The notes: generated from the sequence alone by a model not told the origin. Numbered from the stretch's first letter, positions 52,819-61,351 are shown. The stretch: DNA of 64,000 nucleotides from Gemmobacter caeni (GCF_003054195.1 NZ_QBKP01000014.1:57896-121895), one strand, 5' to 3'. A program made the numbers and translations.

Positions 52819-53949
52819 TCAGTAGACGACCACAGCGCGGATCGACTTGCCTTCGTGCATCAGATCGAAGCCCTTGTTGATGTCCTCAAGGCTCAGCGTG
52901 TGGGTGATCATCGGGTCGATCTGGATCTTGCCGTCCATATACCAGTCAACGATTTTCGGCACATCGGTGCGGCCGCGCGCGCCGCCGAAGGCGGTGCCTT
53001 TCCACTGCCGCCCGGTGACCAGCTGGAAGGGCCGCGTGCTGATTTCGGCCCCCGCAGGTGCCACGCCGATCACCACCGAGACGCCCCAGCCGCGATGGGT
53101 GCATTCCAGCGCGTCACGCATCACCTTGACGTTGCCGGTGCAATCGAAGCTGTAATCCGCGCCGCCGATCTGATCGGCCGGGGTTTTCGTCATGTTGACG
53201 ATATGCTGGACAACCGAACCCTCGATCTCTTTCGGGTTGACGAAATGGGTCATACCGAAGCGTTCGCCCCATTCCTTCTTGTCGTTGTTCAGATCGACCC
53301 CGATGATCATGTCGGCACCGGCGATCTTCAGGCCCTGAATCACATTCAGGCCGATGCCGCCCAGGCCGAAGACCACCGCCTTGGCGCCGATTTCCACTTT
53401 GGCGGTGTTGATCACCGCGCCGATGCCGGTGGTGACGCCGCAGCCGATGTAGCAGACCTTGTCAAAGGGCGCGTCGGGGCGGATCTTGGCCAGCGCGATT
53501 TCCGGCACCACGGTATGCTGCGCGAAAGTCGAGCAGCCCATGTAGTGATGGATCGGTGTGCCATCCAGCATCGAGAAGCGCGAGGTGCCGTCGGGCATCA
53601 TGCCCTGGCCCTGCGTTGCGCGGATCGAGGTGCAGAGGTTGGTTTTCTGGCTAAGGCAGCTCGGGCATTCCCGGCATTCCGGGGTATACAGCGGGATGAC
53701 GTGATCGCCGGGTTTCAGCGTGGTTACACCGGGGCCGCATTCGACCACGACGCCCGCGCCCTCATGGCCGAGAATCGCCGGGAACAACCCTTCCGGGTCG
53801 GCGCCGGACAGGGTGAATTCGTCAGTGTGGCAAATGCCGGTGGCCTTGATTTCCACCAGAACCTCGCCGAATTTCGGCCCTTCAAGGTTCACTTCCATGA
53901 TCTCAAGCGGTTTTCCGGCGGCAACGGCCACCGCGGCACGGGTGCGCAT
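52819..53949 (-). CDS. frmA: S-(hydroxymethyl)glutathione dehydrogenase (class III alcohol dehydrogenase)
   Basis: Protein of 376 residues. Catalytic zinc ligands are Cys40 ([17 protein letters not shown]) and His62 (GHEGAG), with a third Cys in [13 protein letters not shown]. The structural zinc site is Cys92, 95, 98 and 106 ([16 protein letters not shown]). The nucleotide motif is [17 protein letters not shown] followed by VDLNNDKKE. It oxidises the formaldehyde-glutathione adduct and can reduce S-nitrosoglutathione. Formaldehyde is a product of demethylation reactions such as those of the flavoprotein at 13537. Stands alone, divergent from the I78-like genes. Confidence 0.95.
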   Translation of the reverse strand: MRTRAAVAVAAGKPLEIMEVNLEGPKFGEVLVEIKATGICHTDEFTLSGADPEGLFPAILGHEGAGVVVECGPGVTTLKPGDHVIPLYTPECRECPSCLSQKTNLCTSIRATQGQGMMPDGTSRFSMLDGTPIHHYMGCSTFAQHTVVPEIALAKIRPDAPFDKVCYIGCGVTTGIGAVINTAKVEIGAKAVVFGLGGIGLNVIQGLKIAGADMIIGVDLNNDKKEWGERFGMTHFVNPKEIEGSVVQHIVNMTKTPADQIGGADYSFDCTGNVKVMRDALECTHRGWGVSVVIGVAPAGAEISTRPFQLVTGRQWKGTAFGGARGRTDVPKIVDWYMDGKIQIDPMITHTLSLEDINKGFDLMHEGKSIRAVVVY

Positions 53950-54022
53950 AGGCTCCTCCCTCTGTCAATTTGGCACAAGCTGTGCGAAACACGGGGGAAT
54001 TGCAACGCGGGAAACGGCACTG

Positions 54023-54382
54023 ATGAAACGAGTTACGACCACCACCGCCCTGCTTCTGGCCCTTGCGACTGCGGCTTGCGCCCCCGCGCCCGAGCCCTAT
54101 CAGCCTCCGGCTCCGGTGGTGACGCCGGGGATCGACCCGGTGACCGGGCAACCGATCGACGTGACGCCCGGCCTGAATGACCGCGAGCCCGATACCTGCC
54201 ACGCGGCGGATTATCAGTATCTGAAGGGGCAGAACCAGTCTTCGGTGACGGCGGCGGGCATCACCCGGCCCACCCGGTTCGTGACACCCGGCGGGATCGT
54301 GAGCCAGGAAGAATATGATTCCTTCCGCATCAACTTCCACCTCGACCCGATGGGAACGGTGGTCCGCATCACCTGCGGCTGA
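54023..54382 (+). CDS. I78-like peptidase inhibitor lipoprotein, copy 1
   Basis: Protein of 119 residues with a lipoprotein signal (TTTTALLLALATAAC, lipobox LATAAC) and a proline-rich linker, then a C-terminal domain with CHAADYQYLKGQNQSSV and the ending VVRITCG. This is the I78 peptidase-inhibitor pattern, in which two Cys are expected to pair. Outer-membrane or periplasmic; possibly protects against external proteases. First of three consecutive related genes. Confidence 0.8.
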   Translation: MKRVTTTTALLLALATAACAPAPEPYQPPAPVVTPGIDPVTGQPIDVTPGLNDREPDTCHAADYQYLKGQNQSSVTAAGITRPTRFVTPGGIVSQEEYDSFRINFHLDPMGTVVRITCG

Positions 54383-54461
54383 TCTTCTGCCCGCGGTTTA
54401 CGCCCCCAGGCCCTGCGGCCGGTAGCGGCGGTGGGGCTCTTTCGCCAGACTGGAGCGACAG

Positions 54462-54719
54462 ATGAGGATTTGCCTGGTGGCCTGTCTGCTTGTGCTGGCC
54501 GGATGCGGCCAGCCCCCCGAAGCGGGGGCGGGCACCTGCGGCGCCGGGCGGCTTGGCGGATGGATCGGGCAGCCCGCAACCGCGCTTGACGAACAGTATC
54601 TGCCGGAGGAGCATCGTCTGGTCGCGCCGGGCATGGCGGTGACACAGGACTATCGCCCGAACCGGCTGAATGTCTTGCTGGATCGGCAGGGCCGCATCAC
54701 GGGCTTCCGCTGCGGCTGA
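54462..54719 (+). CDS. I78-like peptidase inhibitor lipoprotein, copy 2
   Basis: Protein of 85 residues: lipobox LVLAGC near residue 15, then a compact domain TCGAGRLGGWIGQPATALDE, APGMAVTQDYRPNRLNVLLD and the ending ITGFRCG. The same plan as its neighbours, especially copy 3. RBS is weak (CGACAG). Follows copy 1 by 79 bases. Confidence 0.8.
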   Translation: MRICLVACLLVLAGCGQPPEAGAGTCGAGRLGGWIGQPATALDEQYLPEEHRLVAPGMAVTQDYRPNRLNVLLDRQGRITGFRCG

Positions 54720-54734
54720 ACCGGAAGGAGAGCG

Positions 54735-55010
54735 ATGATGCGCAAGAGCTTTGGATTTGTGGTGCTGGCAGGGGCGCTGGCGGGGTGTGTTCCGGCGGAA
54801 ACGCCCCCTGCGGCCATTGGCGGCACCTGCGGCGCGGTGAACTGGCAACATCTTGTAGGCCAGCCGCGCACAGCCATCGGGCAGATCACGCATGAAGGCC
54901 CGATGCGGGTCATCGAACCCGGCATGGCGGTGACGATGGATTACGCCTCGGGCCGGATGAATGTTCTGCTGACCGAAAATGGACGTATCGAGGCCATCAC
55001 CTGCGGCTGA
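54735..55010 (+). CDS. I78-like peptidase inhibitor lipoprotein, copy 3
   Basis: Protein of 91 residues (90 from the second ATG): lipobox GALAGC, then TCGAVNWQHLVGQPRTAIGQ, EPGMAVTMDYASGRMNVLLT and IEAITCG. Close to copy 2 in length and motifs (GQP, PGMAVT.DY, MNVLL/LNVLL). GGAAGGAGAG just before the start is a strong ribosome binding site. It follows copy 2 by 15 bases, so these two are certainly co-transcribed. Confidence 0.82.
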   Translation: MMRKSFGFVVLAGALAGCVPAETPPAAIGGTCGAVNWQHLVGQPRTAIGQITHEGPMRVIEPGMAVTMDYASGRMNVLLTENGRIEAITCG

Positions 55011-55024
55011 CACGCCTGCATGAA

Positions 55025-55049
55025 CGCCCGGCCCATGACGGGCCGGGCG
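55025..55049. terminator. bidirectional hairpin terminator
   Basis: Perfect ten-base stem CGCCCGGCCC/GGGCCGGGCG with loop ATGAC in the 48-base gap between the convergent I78 copy 3 and cytochrome genes. Symmetry and position suit a terminator for both. Confidence 0.7.
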
Positions 55050-55058
55050 GCGCCTTGA

Positions 55059-55493
55059 TCACATCCGATAGGCGGTATGGCAGGCCTTGCACGCGCCGCC
55101 GACCCCGGCCATTCCGGCCTTCACCCCGTCGAGCGAGGTTGCATCCAGCGCCCCGGCTGCGGTTTTCAGCGCGTCGGCCTTGGTGACGAAATCATCCCAG
55201 TTCGACCAGATCTCCGGCTTGGCCTCGGTTTCCGGGTCGGTCGCATTGGTTTCAAACTTCGCTGCGATCTCGGCCGATGCGGCCAGAATCGCCGCCTTGG
55301 CGGCCTCGGCCTTGGCGGCGTCAAAGTCGGCCTTGCCACCGGCCATATCGCCCAGCGCCTTCGTGTTGCCGCCGATGGTCTTCATCAGTTCCTGACGGGC
55401 TTTCACCGTGGGATCGGTGGCCTCGCCCTCGGCGAAGGCCATGCCGCCGGCAACGATCAGGCCAAGGGTCAGAATGCGCGTGGTCAATTTCAT
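55059..55493 (-). CDS. class II cytochrome c (cytochrome c'-like)
   Basis: Protein of 144 residues: Sec signal (TRILTLGLIVAGGMAFA), a four-helix Ala/Lys-rich body, and a single C-terminal heme site CKACH (Cys135, Cys138, His139) followed by TAYRM. This layout is that of cytochrome c', a periplasmic protein that binds NO or acts in electron transfer. It is next to the sox locus but 103 bases from soxT and transcribed the same way; no direct link is shown. Confidence 0.88.
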   Translation of the reverse strand: MKLTTRILTLGLIVAGGMAFAEGEATDPTVKARQELMKTIGGNTKALGDMAGGKADFDAAKAEAAKAAILAASAEIAAKFETNATDPETEAKPEIWSNWDDFVTKADALKTAAGALDATSLDGVKAGMAGVGGACKACHTAYRM

Positions 55494-55596
55494 GGTCTGG
55501 CTCTCCTAGCTGGAATGCCCCCACTATAAACACGACTTTCAACGACGCGATAACCTTGCGGTGATCGGACGGGCCGGTCACGCGATTGTCAACGTG

Positions 55597-56643
55597 TCAT
55601 TCCGGCTCGTATCCCGCGATCAGATGCCGCAGGCCGATCAGCGCACCCAGCGCAATCGCGGCCAGCGTCACGGGGCCGGACCAGGCCAGCGTGGCAAAGG
55701 CGCTGACGCCCTGCCCCACCGAACAGCCCAGCGCCACGACACCGCCGATCCCCATGAGCACAGCACCACCGACCTGACGGCCCAGCTCTCGCGGGTCTTC
55801 ACAGGCCTCCCATTTGAAGAGGCCCCGCAGCGTCGATCCGGCAAGCGCCCCGACCATGACCCCCAGAACCGAGCCGACCGAGAAGGTGATCCCCCCGGCG
55901 GTCGAGGTCATCAGGAAAATCAGCGTCCGCCCCACCGGCGCGGTGAAAGAGGCGCTTTCGACCTGCACGGCGCCAAGGCTCGCATCATGCAGCCAGCTTG
56001 TGCCGACAAAGCACCAGACGACGGCCAGTCCCGCAGCCACGCCCCAGGCGATCATGCCGGGGCGTTCGCGCAGCGGGCGATGGGCCAGCGCCCAGCCGAT
56101 GCAGGCCAGCCCCAGAACCGCCGCCGTCACCGCGACGGGCAGCCCGACCCAGCCCTGCAAGGCGACGCCAATACCCTGCGGCCCGGCCGCCTCGGGTTGC
56201 GGGAACAGGGCGACGCGCAAGGGGGCCAGCGGCCCCGACAGGGCAACGAAGCCGAAGATGCCCATGACGACCACGACGACCAGCGACCGCAGGTCGCCAC
56301 CGCCGAACCGCACCAGAGCCCCAAAGCCGCAGTTCCCGGCCATGGCCATGCCATAGCCGAACACCAGCCCGCCGATGACCGAGGCGAGCGGATTCCAGGC
56401 GATGCTGTGGTAATAGGTGGCGGAAAGGTCAATCAGACCGGCCAGCGCACCAAACTGTGTGCCAAGAATCGCGACGCCCAGCACGATGCCCCACAGCCGC
56501 AGACGGCGCTGGTCCTTGCCATAGGCCGCACTTTCGAGGGCACCCAGCGTGCAGAAGTCCCCCAGCCGGGCCGCCAGACCCAGCACGGCACCACCCGCCA
56601 GACCCACCAGCGCGGCCAGAACCCCATAGGGCAGTTCATCCAT
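55597..56643 (-). CDS. soxT: YeeE/YedE-type sulfur transporter (SoxT-like)
   Basis: Protein of 348 residues, about nine to ten membrane helices, of the YeeE/YedE (TsuA-like) family. The Cys motifs of the family are present: GDFCTLGALESAAYG, MAMAGNCGFGALVRFGGG and VVALGCSVGQGVSAFA. Members import thiosulfate or sulfane sulfur. It is last in the minus-strand group soxS-soxR-soxT, as in the soxSRT order described for Pseudaminobacter. Here it may carry the signal sensed by SoxR. Confidence 0.88.
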   Translation of the reverse strand: MDELPYGVLAALVGLAGGAVLGLAARLGDFCTLGALESAAYGKDQRRLRLWGIVLGVAILGTQFGALAGLIDLSATYYHSIAWNPLASVIGGLVFGYGMAMAGNCGFGALVRFGGGDLRSLVVVVVMGIFGFVALSGPLAPLRVALFPQPEAAGPQGIGVALQGWVGLPVAVTAAVLGLACIGWALAHRPLRERPGMIAWGVAAGLAVVWCFVGTSWLHDASLGAVQVESASFTAPVGRTLIFLMTSTAGGITFSVGSVLGVMVGALAGSTLRGLFKWEACEDPRELGRQVGGAVLMGIGGVVALGCSVGQGVSAFATLAWSGPVTLAAIALGALIGLRHLIAGYEPE

Positions 56644-56708
56644 CCTCGGTTCCTCCCGTGGTGGTGGCGCGGGTCATGCCCATCACCTGTCGACTTGGTT
56701 TTGCCGCG

Positions 56709-57059
56709 TCACTCCGGCTTGCAGAAAAGATGGCCCAGAACGCCCAGCATGCGCTCGACCCGCGGATCGAGGATCGAATAGAAGATCGCCTGCCCTTCCC
56801 GCCGCGCGCTGACCAGCCCCTCCAGTCGCAGCCGCGCCAGTTGCTGACTGACGACAGCCTGCCGCGAGGACAGCAGGTTTTCAAGTTCGGTCACGCTTTT
56901 CGCCCCGGAGGCGAGGTGGCACAGGATGGTCAGCCGCCCGTCATGCCCCAGCGCCTTGAGGAAATTGGCGGCATCCCCGGCCTGCGAAACCAGCCCCTCC
57001 AGTGACGGGAGGGGGGATACGCCGTGCTCCTGTTGTTCGCCATCGCGCAACTTCGACAT
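56709..57059 (-). CDS. soxR: ArsR-type sulfur-responsive repressor
   Basis: Protein of 116 residues, winged-helix ArsR fold (FLKALGHDGRLTILCHLASG; LLSSRQAVVSQQLARLRLEG). Two cysteines, Cys47 and Cys113 (LFCKPE), are in the positions used by SoxR/SqrR/BigR to sense sulfane sulfur through a polysulfide bridge. Known SoxR proteins repress the sox genes from the soxS-soxV and soxW-soxX gaps, and both gaps exist here. Located between soxS and soxT on the minus strand. Confidence 0.92.
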   Translation of the reverse strand: MSKLRDGEQQEHGVSPLPSLEGLVSQAGDAANFLKALGHDGRLTILCHLASGAKSVTELENLLSSRQAVVSQQLARLRLEGLVSARREGQAIFYSILDPRVERMLGVLGHLFCKPE

Positions 57060-57157
57060 CCCGATCCGCCTGCGCCCTTAATGCCGCCAGCGGGGCGCTA
57101 TCGCAACAGAATCCCGCAGGAACAGGCACTTTAGCCGCAGGAACCGGGCTTTCGGCC

Positions 57158-57523
57158 TCAGCCGCCGGGAGGCTCTGCCTGCCGGATCAGCCCGCCCAGA
57201 AGCGGCCAGAAGAAATCCTCGCCCGGATAGCCCTCAATCCGCCCGACCTCGACGCCATCGGACAGGAGGACGAAGGTCGGGGTAAACAGCGGCGCGGTCG
57301 TGATCCGCACGCCCTCGGGCAGATCGGCGTGCAGATCAATCCGGGTCAGCGGCGCGGCCCGGCCTTCATCGGTCAGCGGATATTCGGGGCCCACCTCCTC
57401 GGTCCAGCGGGCGCAATAGATGCAGCCCGGCTGTTCAAACATCAGAAGGCGCAGCCCCGCCACGGCAGGGACGGCCCAGCCGCAGAGCAGCAGAACGGCG
57501 GCAACGAGGCCGAAACGAGTCAT
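57158..57523 (-). CDS. soxS: periplasmic thioredoxin-like SoxS
   Basis: Protein of 121 residues: signal peptide (GLVAAVLLLCGWAVPAVAG), then a thioredoxin fold with CIYC (Cys34-Cys37) in MFEQPGCIYCARWTEEVG. SoxS reactivates the Sox carrier SoxY by reducing wrongly formed bonds. The ATG at 57523 is taken; the longer frame to 57637 crosses the divergent promoter. It shares its motif with SoxW (GCIYC). Confidence 0.92.
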   Translation of the reverse strand: MTRFGLVAAVLLLCGWAVPAVAGLRLLMFEQPGCIYCARWTEEVGPEYPLTDEGRAAPLTRIDLHADLPEGVRITTAPLFTPTFVLLSDGVEVGRIEGYPGEDFFWPLLGGLIRQAEPPGG

Positions 57524-57524
57524 G

Positions 57525-57553
57525 TTGACAACCCTATAGTTGCATAGAAATAT
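57525..57553 (+). promoter_or_regulatory. soxS-soxV divergent region, candidate promoter and SoxR site
   Basis: TTGACA at 57525-57530 is a perfect -35 box for soxV, but the -10 region (AAATAT or TATCCT at 57548-57556) is weaker. TGCATAGAAATAT (57541-57553) matches TGCAGAAAGATAT at 58946-58958 in the soxW-soxX gap at 10 of 13 bases. SoxR is known to act in both gaps in related bacteria. Confidence 0.4.
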
Positions 57554-57603
57554 CCTAATCTGAAAATGCCCTTCCGGGCAAGCGACGCTTCGGGGAGGAG
57601 GCG

Positions 57604-58344
57604 ATGCTGATGGATGTGAGTTTCGGCGGGGCCGCACTGGCCGGGTTGCTGGCGTTCTTTTCGCCCTGCATCCTGCCCATGGTGCCTTTTTACTTCAGCT
57701 ACATGGGCGGCATGTCGGTGGCTGAACTGCGCGGACAGGGCCAGATCGCACCTGGCGCGCAACGGCGGCTGTTCATCTCGGCGCTGTTCTTCGCGCTGGG
57801 GGTCACCACCATTTTCGGGCTGATGGGACTCGGCGCTACAGCGGCGGGACAGGCGTTCCGCATGTGGAAGGAATGGCTGACCTATGCGGCGGCGGCGGTG
57901 ATCTTTGTCTTCGGCCTGCATTTTCTGGGCGTGCTGCGCATCCCCTTCCTGCTGCGCGAAGCGCGAATGGAAAGCAAGGGCGACCCGAAAACCGTGGTCG
58001 GTGCCTATGTGATGGGTCTTGCCTTCGGCTTTGGCTGGACCGCCTGCGTCGGGCCGGTTCTCGCCTCGATCCTGCTGATCGCCTCGACCAAGGATACGCT
58101 GTGGCAGGGCACCGCGCTCGTGCTGACCTTCGGCCTTGCCATGACCTCACCCTTTGTCATCGCCGCCGCCTTCGCGCAGCCCTTCCTCCGCTGGGTGGCA
58201 CGGCACCGCAACCTGATGGGCTATGTCGAAAAGGTGATGGGGGTGATGCTGCTGGTCTTTGCCATCCTGATCGCCACCAATTCCGTGACCCTCTTGTCGG
58301 ACTGGCTGATCCGCAATTTCGACTGGTCCGCGACCCTGAAGTAA
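57604..58344 (+). CDS. soxV: CcdA-type membrane electron carrier SoxV
   Basis: Protein of 246 residues, six membrane helices, of the CcdA/DsbD-beta family. The two redox cysteines are Cys22 (FFSPCILPM) and Cys148 (GFGWTACVGPV). It passes electrons from cytoplasmic thioredoxin to periplasmic SoxW and SoxS. GGGGAGGAGG precedes the ATG at 57604; the ATG at 57610 is an alternative with better spacing. First gene of the plus-strand sox operon. Confidence 0.94.
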   Translation: MLMDVSFGGAALAGLLAFFSPCILPMVPFYFSYMGGMSVAELRGQGQIAPGAQRRLFISALFFALGVTTIFGLMGLGATAAGQAFRMWKEWLTYAAAAVIFVFGLHFLGVLRIPFLLREARMESKGDPKTVVGAYVMGLAFGFGWTACVGPVLASILLIASTKDTLWQGTALVLTFGLAMTSPFVIAAAFAQPFLRWVARHRNLMGYVEKVMGVMLLVFAILIATNSVTLLSDWLIRNFDWSATLK

Positions 58345-58355
58345 AGGAGCCTCCC

Positions 58356-58919
58356 ATGCGCCGTATGCTTGCCACTGTCGCACTTGCGCTGCTGCCGCTG
58401 GCCAGCCCTGCCCTTGCGGTGGAGCTTGGTGATGACGGGCTGCACAAGCCCACATGGCTGCGCGAGACCTTCAAGGATCTGCGCGAGGATCTGGCGGAGG
58501 CCAATGCCGAAGGCAAGCGCCTGCTGGTCATCGTGGAACAGCGCGGCTGCATCTATTGCACCAAGATGCACGAAGAAGTCTTCCCCGATCCCGCCATAGA
58601 CGCGCTGATCCGCGATTCCTACTTCGTCGTGCAGATGAACCTGTTCGGCGATGTCGAGGTGACGGATTTCGATGGCACCGTGCTGCCGGAAAAGGACATG
58701 GCGGTGCGCTGGGGGGTGATGTTCACGCCCACGATGATCTTCCTTCCCGAACAGGTGCCCGAGGGCCAAACGGCGGCTGAAGCCTCTGTCGCGCTGATGC
58801 CCGGCGCCTTCGGCAAGGGCACCACAGAGGCGCTGCTGACCTGGGTGCGGGACCATGGCTATGAAAATGGCGAACATTTCCAGAAATATCTGGCCAGTCG
58901 CATGGTTCCGGCCAACTGA
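58356..58919 (+). CDS. soxW: periplasmic thioredoxin SoxW
   Basis: Protein of 187 residues: signal peptide (RRMLATVALALLPLASPALA), then a thioredoxin fold with active site CIYC (Cys65-Cys68) in VIVEQRGCIYCTKMHEEV and cis-Pro loop VMFTPTMIFLPE. Reduced by SoxV. AAAGGAGC precedes the start, 11 bases after soxV. Confidence 0.93.
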   Translation: MRRMLATVALALLPLASPALAVELGDDGLHKPTWLRETFKDLREDLAEANAEGKRLLVIVEQRGCIYCTKMHEEVFPDPAIDALIRDSYFVVQMNLFGDVEVTDFDGTVLPEKDMAVRWGVMFTPTMIFLPEQVPEGQTAAEASVALMPGAFGKGTTEALLTWVRDHGYENGEHFQKYLASRMVPAN

Positions 58920-58937
58920 CCTCCGCTGCGGCGCGGC

Positions 58938-58973
58938 TTCTGCAATGCAGAAAGATATGAATATTCAAGAATA
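58938..58973. promoter_or_regulatory. soxW-soxX gap: nested inverted repeats, candidate SoxR site
   Basis: TTCTGCAATGCAGAA (58938-58952) is a perfect 15-base inverted repeat with a one-base centre. It is followed by GAATATTC (58959-58966) and TATTC-AA-GAATA (58962-58973). The 127-base gap is strikingly AT-rich for this genome and is one of the two SoxR target regions known from relatives. Likely promoter/operator for soxXYZABC. Confidence 0.5.
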
Positions 58974-59046
58974 CATATAAATCTATTGCATCCCCGCGCA
59001 TACCGGCGCTATCGTCCGAGTCAGGGAGAGATCAGGGAGGATCGCA

Positions 59047-59520
59047 ATGACACGCCACCTCGTGCAGGCGACGCTGCTGGCACTGGCCGCCGCGACGCCC
59101 GCCTTCAGCGATACCGCGCCGAAGGACGTGGTTTTTGAAGAGGGAGCCGTCGCGCAGTCGCTGACCGGCAAACCGGGCAACCCCGAAGAGGGGGTGAAGG
59201 TGATGACGACCAACGCACTGGGCAATTGCGTGGCCTGCCACGTCGTCGGCGCCCTGCCGGATGTGCAGTTCCCCGGAAATATCGCGCCGCCGCTGGATGG
59301 CGTCGCCGACCGCTACAGCGAGGCACAGCTCCGTGGCATCGTCGCCAATGCGAAGATGACCTTCGACGGCTCGTTCATGCCCGCCTTCTACAAGACAGAT
59401 GGCTTCATCCGGCCCGGTGACGGCTACACCGGCAAGGCCGCCGGGGGTGAGTTGCCGCCGATCCTGAACGCCACACAGATCGAGGATGTGGTGGCCTATC
59501 TCGTCACTCTGAAAGAGTGA
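59047..59520 (+). CDS. soxX: thiosulfate-oxidising cytochrome c subunit SoxX
   Basis: Protein of 157 residues: signal peptide (LVQATLLALAAATPAFS), one heme site CVACH (Cys61-His65), and a likely distal methionine Met111 (GSFMPAFYKTDGF). C-terminal NATQIEDVVAYLVTLKE is typical of monoheme cytochrome c. With SoxA it forms the enzyme that links thiosulfate to SoxY. GGGAGGATCGCA precedes the ATG. Confidence 0.95.
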   Translation: MTRHLVQATLLALAAATPAFSDTAPKDVVFEEGAVAQSLTGKPGNPEEGVKVMTTNALGNCVACHVVGALPDVQFPGNIAPPLDGVADRYSEAQLRGIVANAKMTFDGSFMPAFYKTDGFIRPGDGYTGKAAGGELPPILNATQIEDVVAYLVTLKE

Positions 59521-59551
59521 CCGGACCGGCCCCGAGAAGTTTGAGGAGATC

Positions 59552-59974
59552 ATGATGAACCTTTCCAGACGCGAAGCCCTGTGGGTCGGTCTCGGCGGGC
59601 TTGCGGCCGTGGCGACGCCCGGCGCGGTGCTTGCGGCCACCACGGAAGAGCTGACCAGTGCCTTCACCGGCGGCGCGGCCCCCGGTACTGACGGCATTAC
59701 CCTGACCGCCCCGGAAATCGCCGAGAACGGCAATACCGTTCCGGTTTCCGTCAGCGCCCCCGGCGCGGTGGCGATCATGCTGCTGGCCACCGGCAACCCG
59801 GAACCGGCCGTCGCCACCTTCACCTTCGGCCCGGCGGCGGGCAGCCAGATGGCGGCGACCCGTATCCGCCTTGCCAAGACGCAGGATGTTGTGGCGCTGG
59901 CAAAAATGGCCGACGGCTCGGTCAAACAGGCGCAGGCCACCGTGAAAGTCACCATCGGCGGCTGCGGCGGCTGA
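59552..59974 (+). CDS. soxY: sulfur carrier protein SoxY
   Basis: Protein of 140 residues: Tat signal (SRREALWVGLGGLAAVATPG), an Ig-like body, and the C-terminal swinging arm ending GGCGG, with carrier Cys138. Intermediates stay bound to this cysteine through the Sox cycle. The start may be the second ATG (59555). Directly before soxZ. Confidence 0.96.
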   Translation: MMNLSRREALWVGLGGLAAVATPGAVLAATTEELTSAFTGGAAPGTDGITLTAPEIAENGNTVPVSVSAPGAVAIMLLATGNPEPAVATFTFGPAAGSQMAATRIRLAKTQDVVALAKMADGSVKQAQATVKVTIGGCGG

Positions 59975-59998
59975 GGCGGGAACAGGAGGAACACGACA

Positions 59999-60328
59999 AT
60001 GGCAAATGATGCAAAACCGCGCGTGAAGGTTCCCAAATCGGCCAAGGCGGGCGAGGTGGTCACCATCAAGGCGCTCATCTCGCACAAGATGGAATCGGGG
60101 CAGCGCAAGGATGCCGACGGCAAGGTCATTCCGCGCTCGATCATCAATCGCTTCACCTGCGATCTGAACGGCGTGAACGTGATCGACGTGGCCATCGACC
60201 CGGCCGTTTCGACGAACCCCTATTTCGAATTCGACGCGAAGGTCGATGCGGCAGGCGAGTTCAAGTTCACCTGGTATGACGACGATGGCTCCGTCTACGA
60301 GGACGCGAAGCCCATCGAAGTCGCCTGA
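59999..60328 (+). CDS. soxZ: SoxZ, partner of SoxY
   Basis: Protein of 109 residues, all-beta, no signal peptide: it is exported as a complex with SoxY by the Tat route. Landmarks KVPKSAKAGEVVTIKALISH, then KMESGQRKD and FTWYDDDGSVYED. GGAACAGGAGG precedes its ATG by nine bases. Confidence 0.96.
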   Translation: MANDAKPRVKVPKSAKAGEVVTIKALISHKMESGQRKDADGKVIPRSIINRFTCDLNGVNVIDVAIDPAVSTNPYFEFDAKVDAAGEFKFTWYDDDGSVYEDAKPIEVA

Positions 60329-60363
60329 TCGCGCAGCCACAGAGATTTCGGGGAGGAGAGATC

Positions 60364-61230
60364 ATGCAGCAGCGCAAAGTGACATGGCTGGCCGCCACGG
60401 CCCTCGGCCTTGCCCTCACGGGCATGGCGATGGCCGATCCGGCGGAAGACACGCTGTCGGTGGAAACCGATGACGGCACCATCGACTTCGTGACCCAGAC
60501 CGCGGCACCGGAATTCCTGAAGGGCCATCTGGACACGATCTATTCCGGCTGGCTGTTCCGCGAGGACGAGACGCGGGCGCTTCAGAAAGACGACTTCGAC
60601 AACCCCGCAATGGTCTTCTATGACCGCGGCGTGGACCGCTGGAATGCCACCATCGGCAAGAACGGTGAGTCCTGCGCCGGTTGCCATCAGGGGCCGGAAA
60701 GCATGGCCGGCCTGCGCGCCGTGATGCCGCGCGTCGACGAAAAGTCGGGCAAGTTGATGATCATGGAAGACTACATCAACAACTGCGTGACCGAGCGTAT
60801 GGGCCTTGAGAAATGGGGCACCACCTCGAACGAGATGAAGGACATGCTGTCGGTCATCTCGATGCAGTCGCGCGGCGAGATCGTCAACGTCAAGATCGAC
60901 GGCGCCGCCGCTCCCTTCTGGGAAAAGGGCAAGGAAATCTACTACACCCGTTACGGGCAGCTTGAGATGTCCTGCGCCAATTGCCACGAAGACCACTACG
61001 GCCAGATGATCCGCGCCGACCACCTGAGCCAGGGGCAGATCAACGGCTTCCCGACCTATCGCCTGAAGGATGCGGGTATGGTCTCCGCCCAGCAGCGTTT
61101 CGTCGGCTGCGTCCGCGACACCCGCGCCGAAACCTTCAAGGCCGGTTCGGACGAGTTCAAGGCGCTGGAGCTTTACGTCGCCTCGCGCGGCAACGGGCTT
61201 TCAGTCGAGGGCGTTTCCGTCCGTCACTGA
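60364..61230 (+). CDS. soxA: diheme cytochrome c SoxA
   Basis: Protein of 288 residues with a Sec signal. Heme 1 is CAGCH (104-108) with distal ligand Cys141 (NNCVTERMG); heme 2 is CANCH (204-208) with the active-site Cys249 (VGCVRDTRAETF). This is the two-heme form, as in Paracoccus and Rhodovulum. With SoxX it attaches thiosulfate to SoxY. GGGGAGGAGAG precedes the ATG. Confidence 0.96.
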   Translation: MQQRKVTWLAATALGLALTGMAMADPAEDTLSVETDDGTIDFVTQTAAPEFLKGHLDTIYSGWLFREDETRALQKDDFDNPAMVFYDRGVDRWNATIGKNGESCAGCHQGPESMAGLRAVMPRVDEKSGKLMIMEDYINNCVTERMGLEKWGTTSNEMKDMLSVISMQSRGEIVNVKIDGAAAPFWEKGKEIYYTRYGQLEMSCANCHEDHYGQMIRADHLSQGQINGFPTYRLKDAGMVSAQQRFVGCVRDTRAETFKAGSDEFKALELYVASRGNGLSVEGVSVRH

Positions 61231-61237
61231 CCGCTTT

Positions 61238-61261
61238 CCCGCGCCCCTTGCCGGGCGCGGG
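61238..61261 (+). terminator. intercistronic hairpin between soxA and soxB
   Basis: Nine-base stem CCCGCGCCC/GGGCGCGGG with loop CTTGCC, followed by CATTCGTTTGG. Seven bases past the soxA stop in a 121-base gap. It may end part of the soxXYZA message or stabilise it, separating levels of the abundant carrier proteins from SoxB and SoxC. Confidence 0.5.
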
Positions 61262-61351
61262 CATTCGTTTGGCAATTTACCGACAGGGCAACCGGCCTGA
61301 CGCGCCTTCCGCGCGGCGGTTTCGTTTTGTCCGAAAGCAGGAGAGTGGCGG

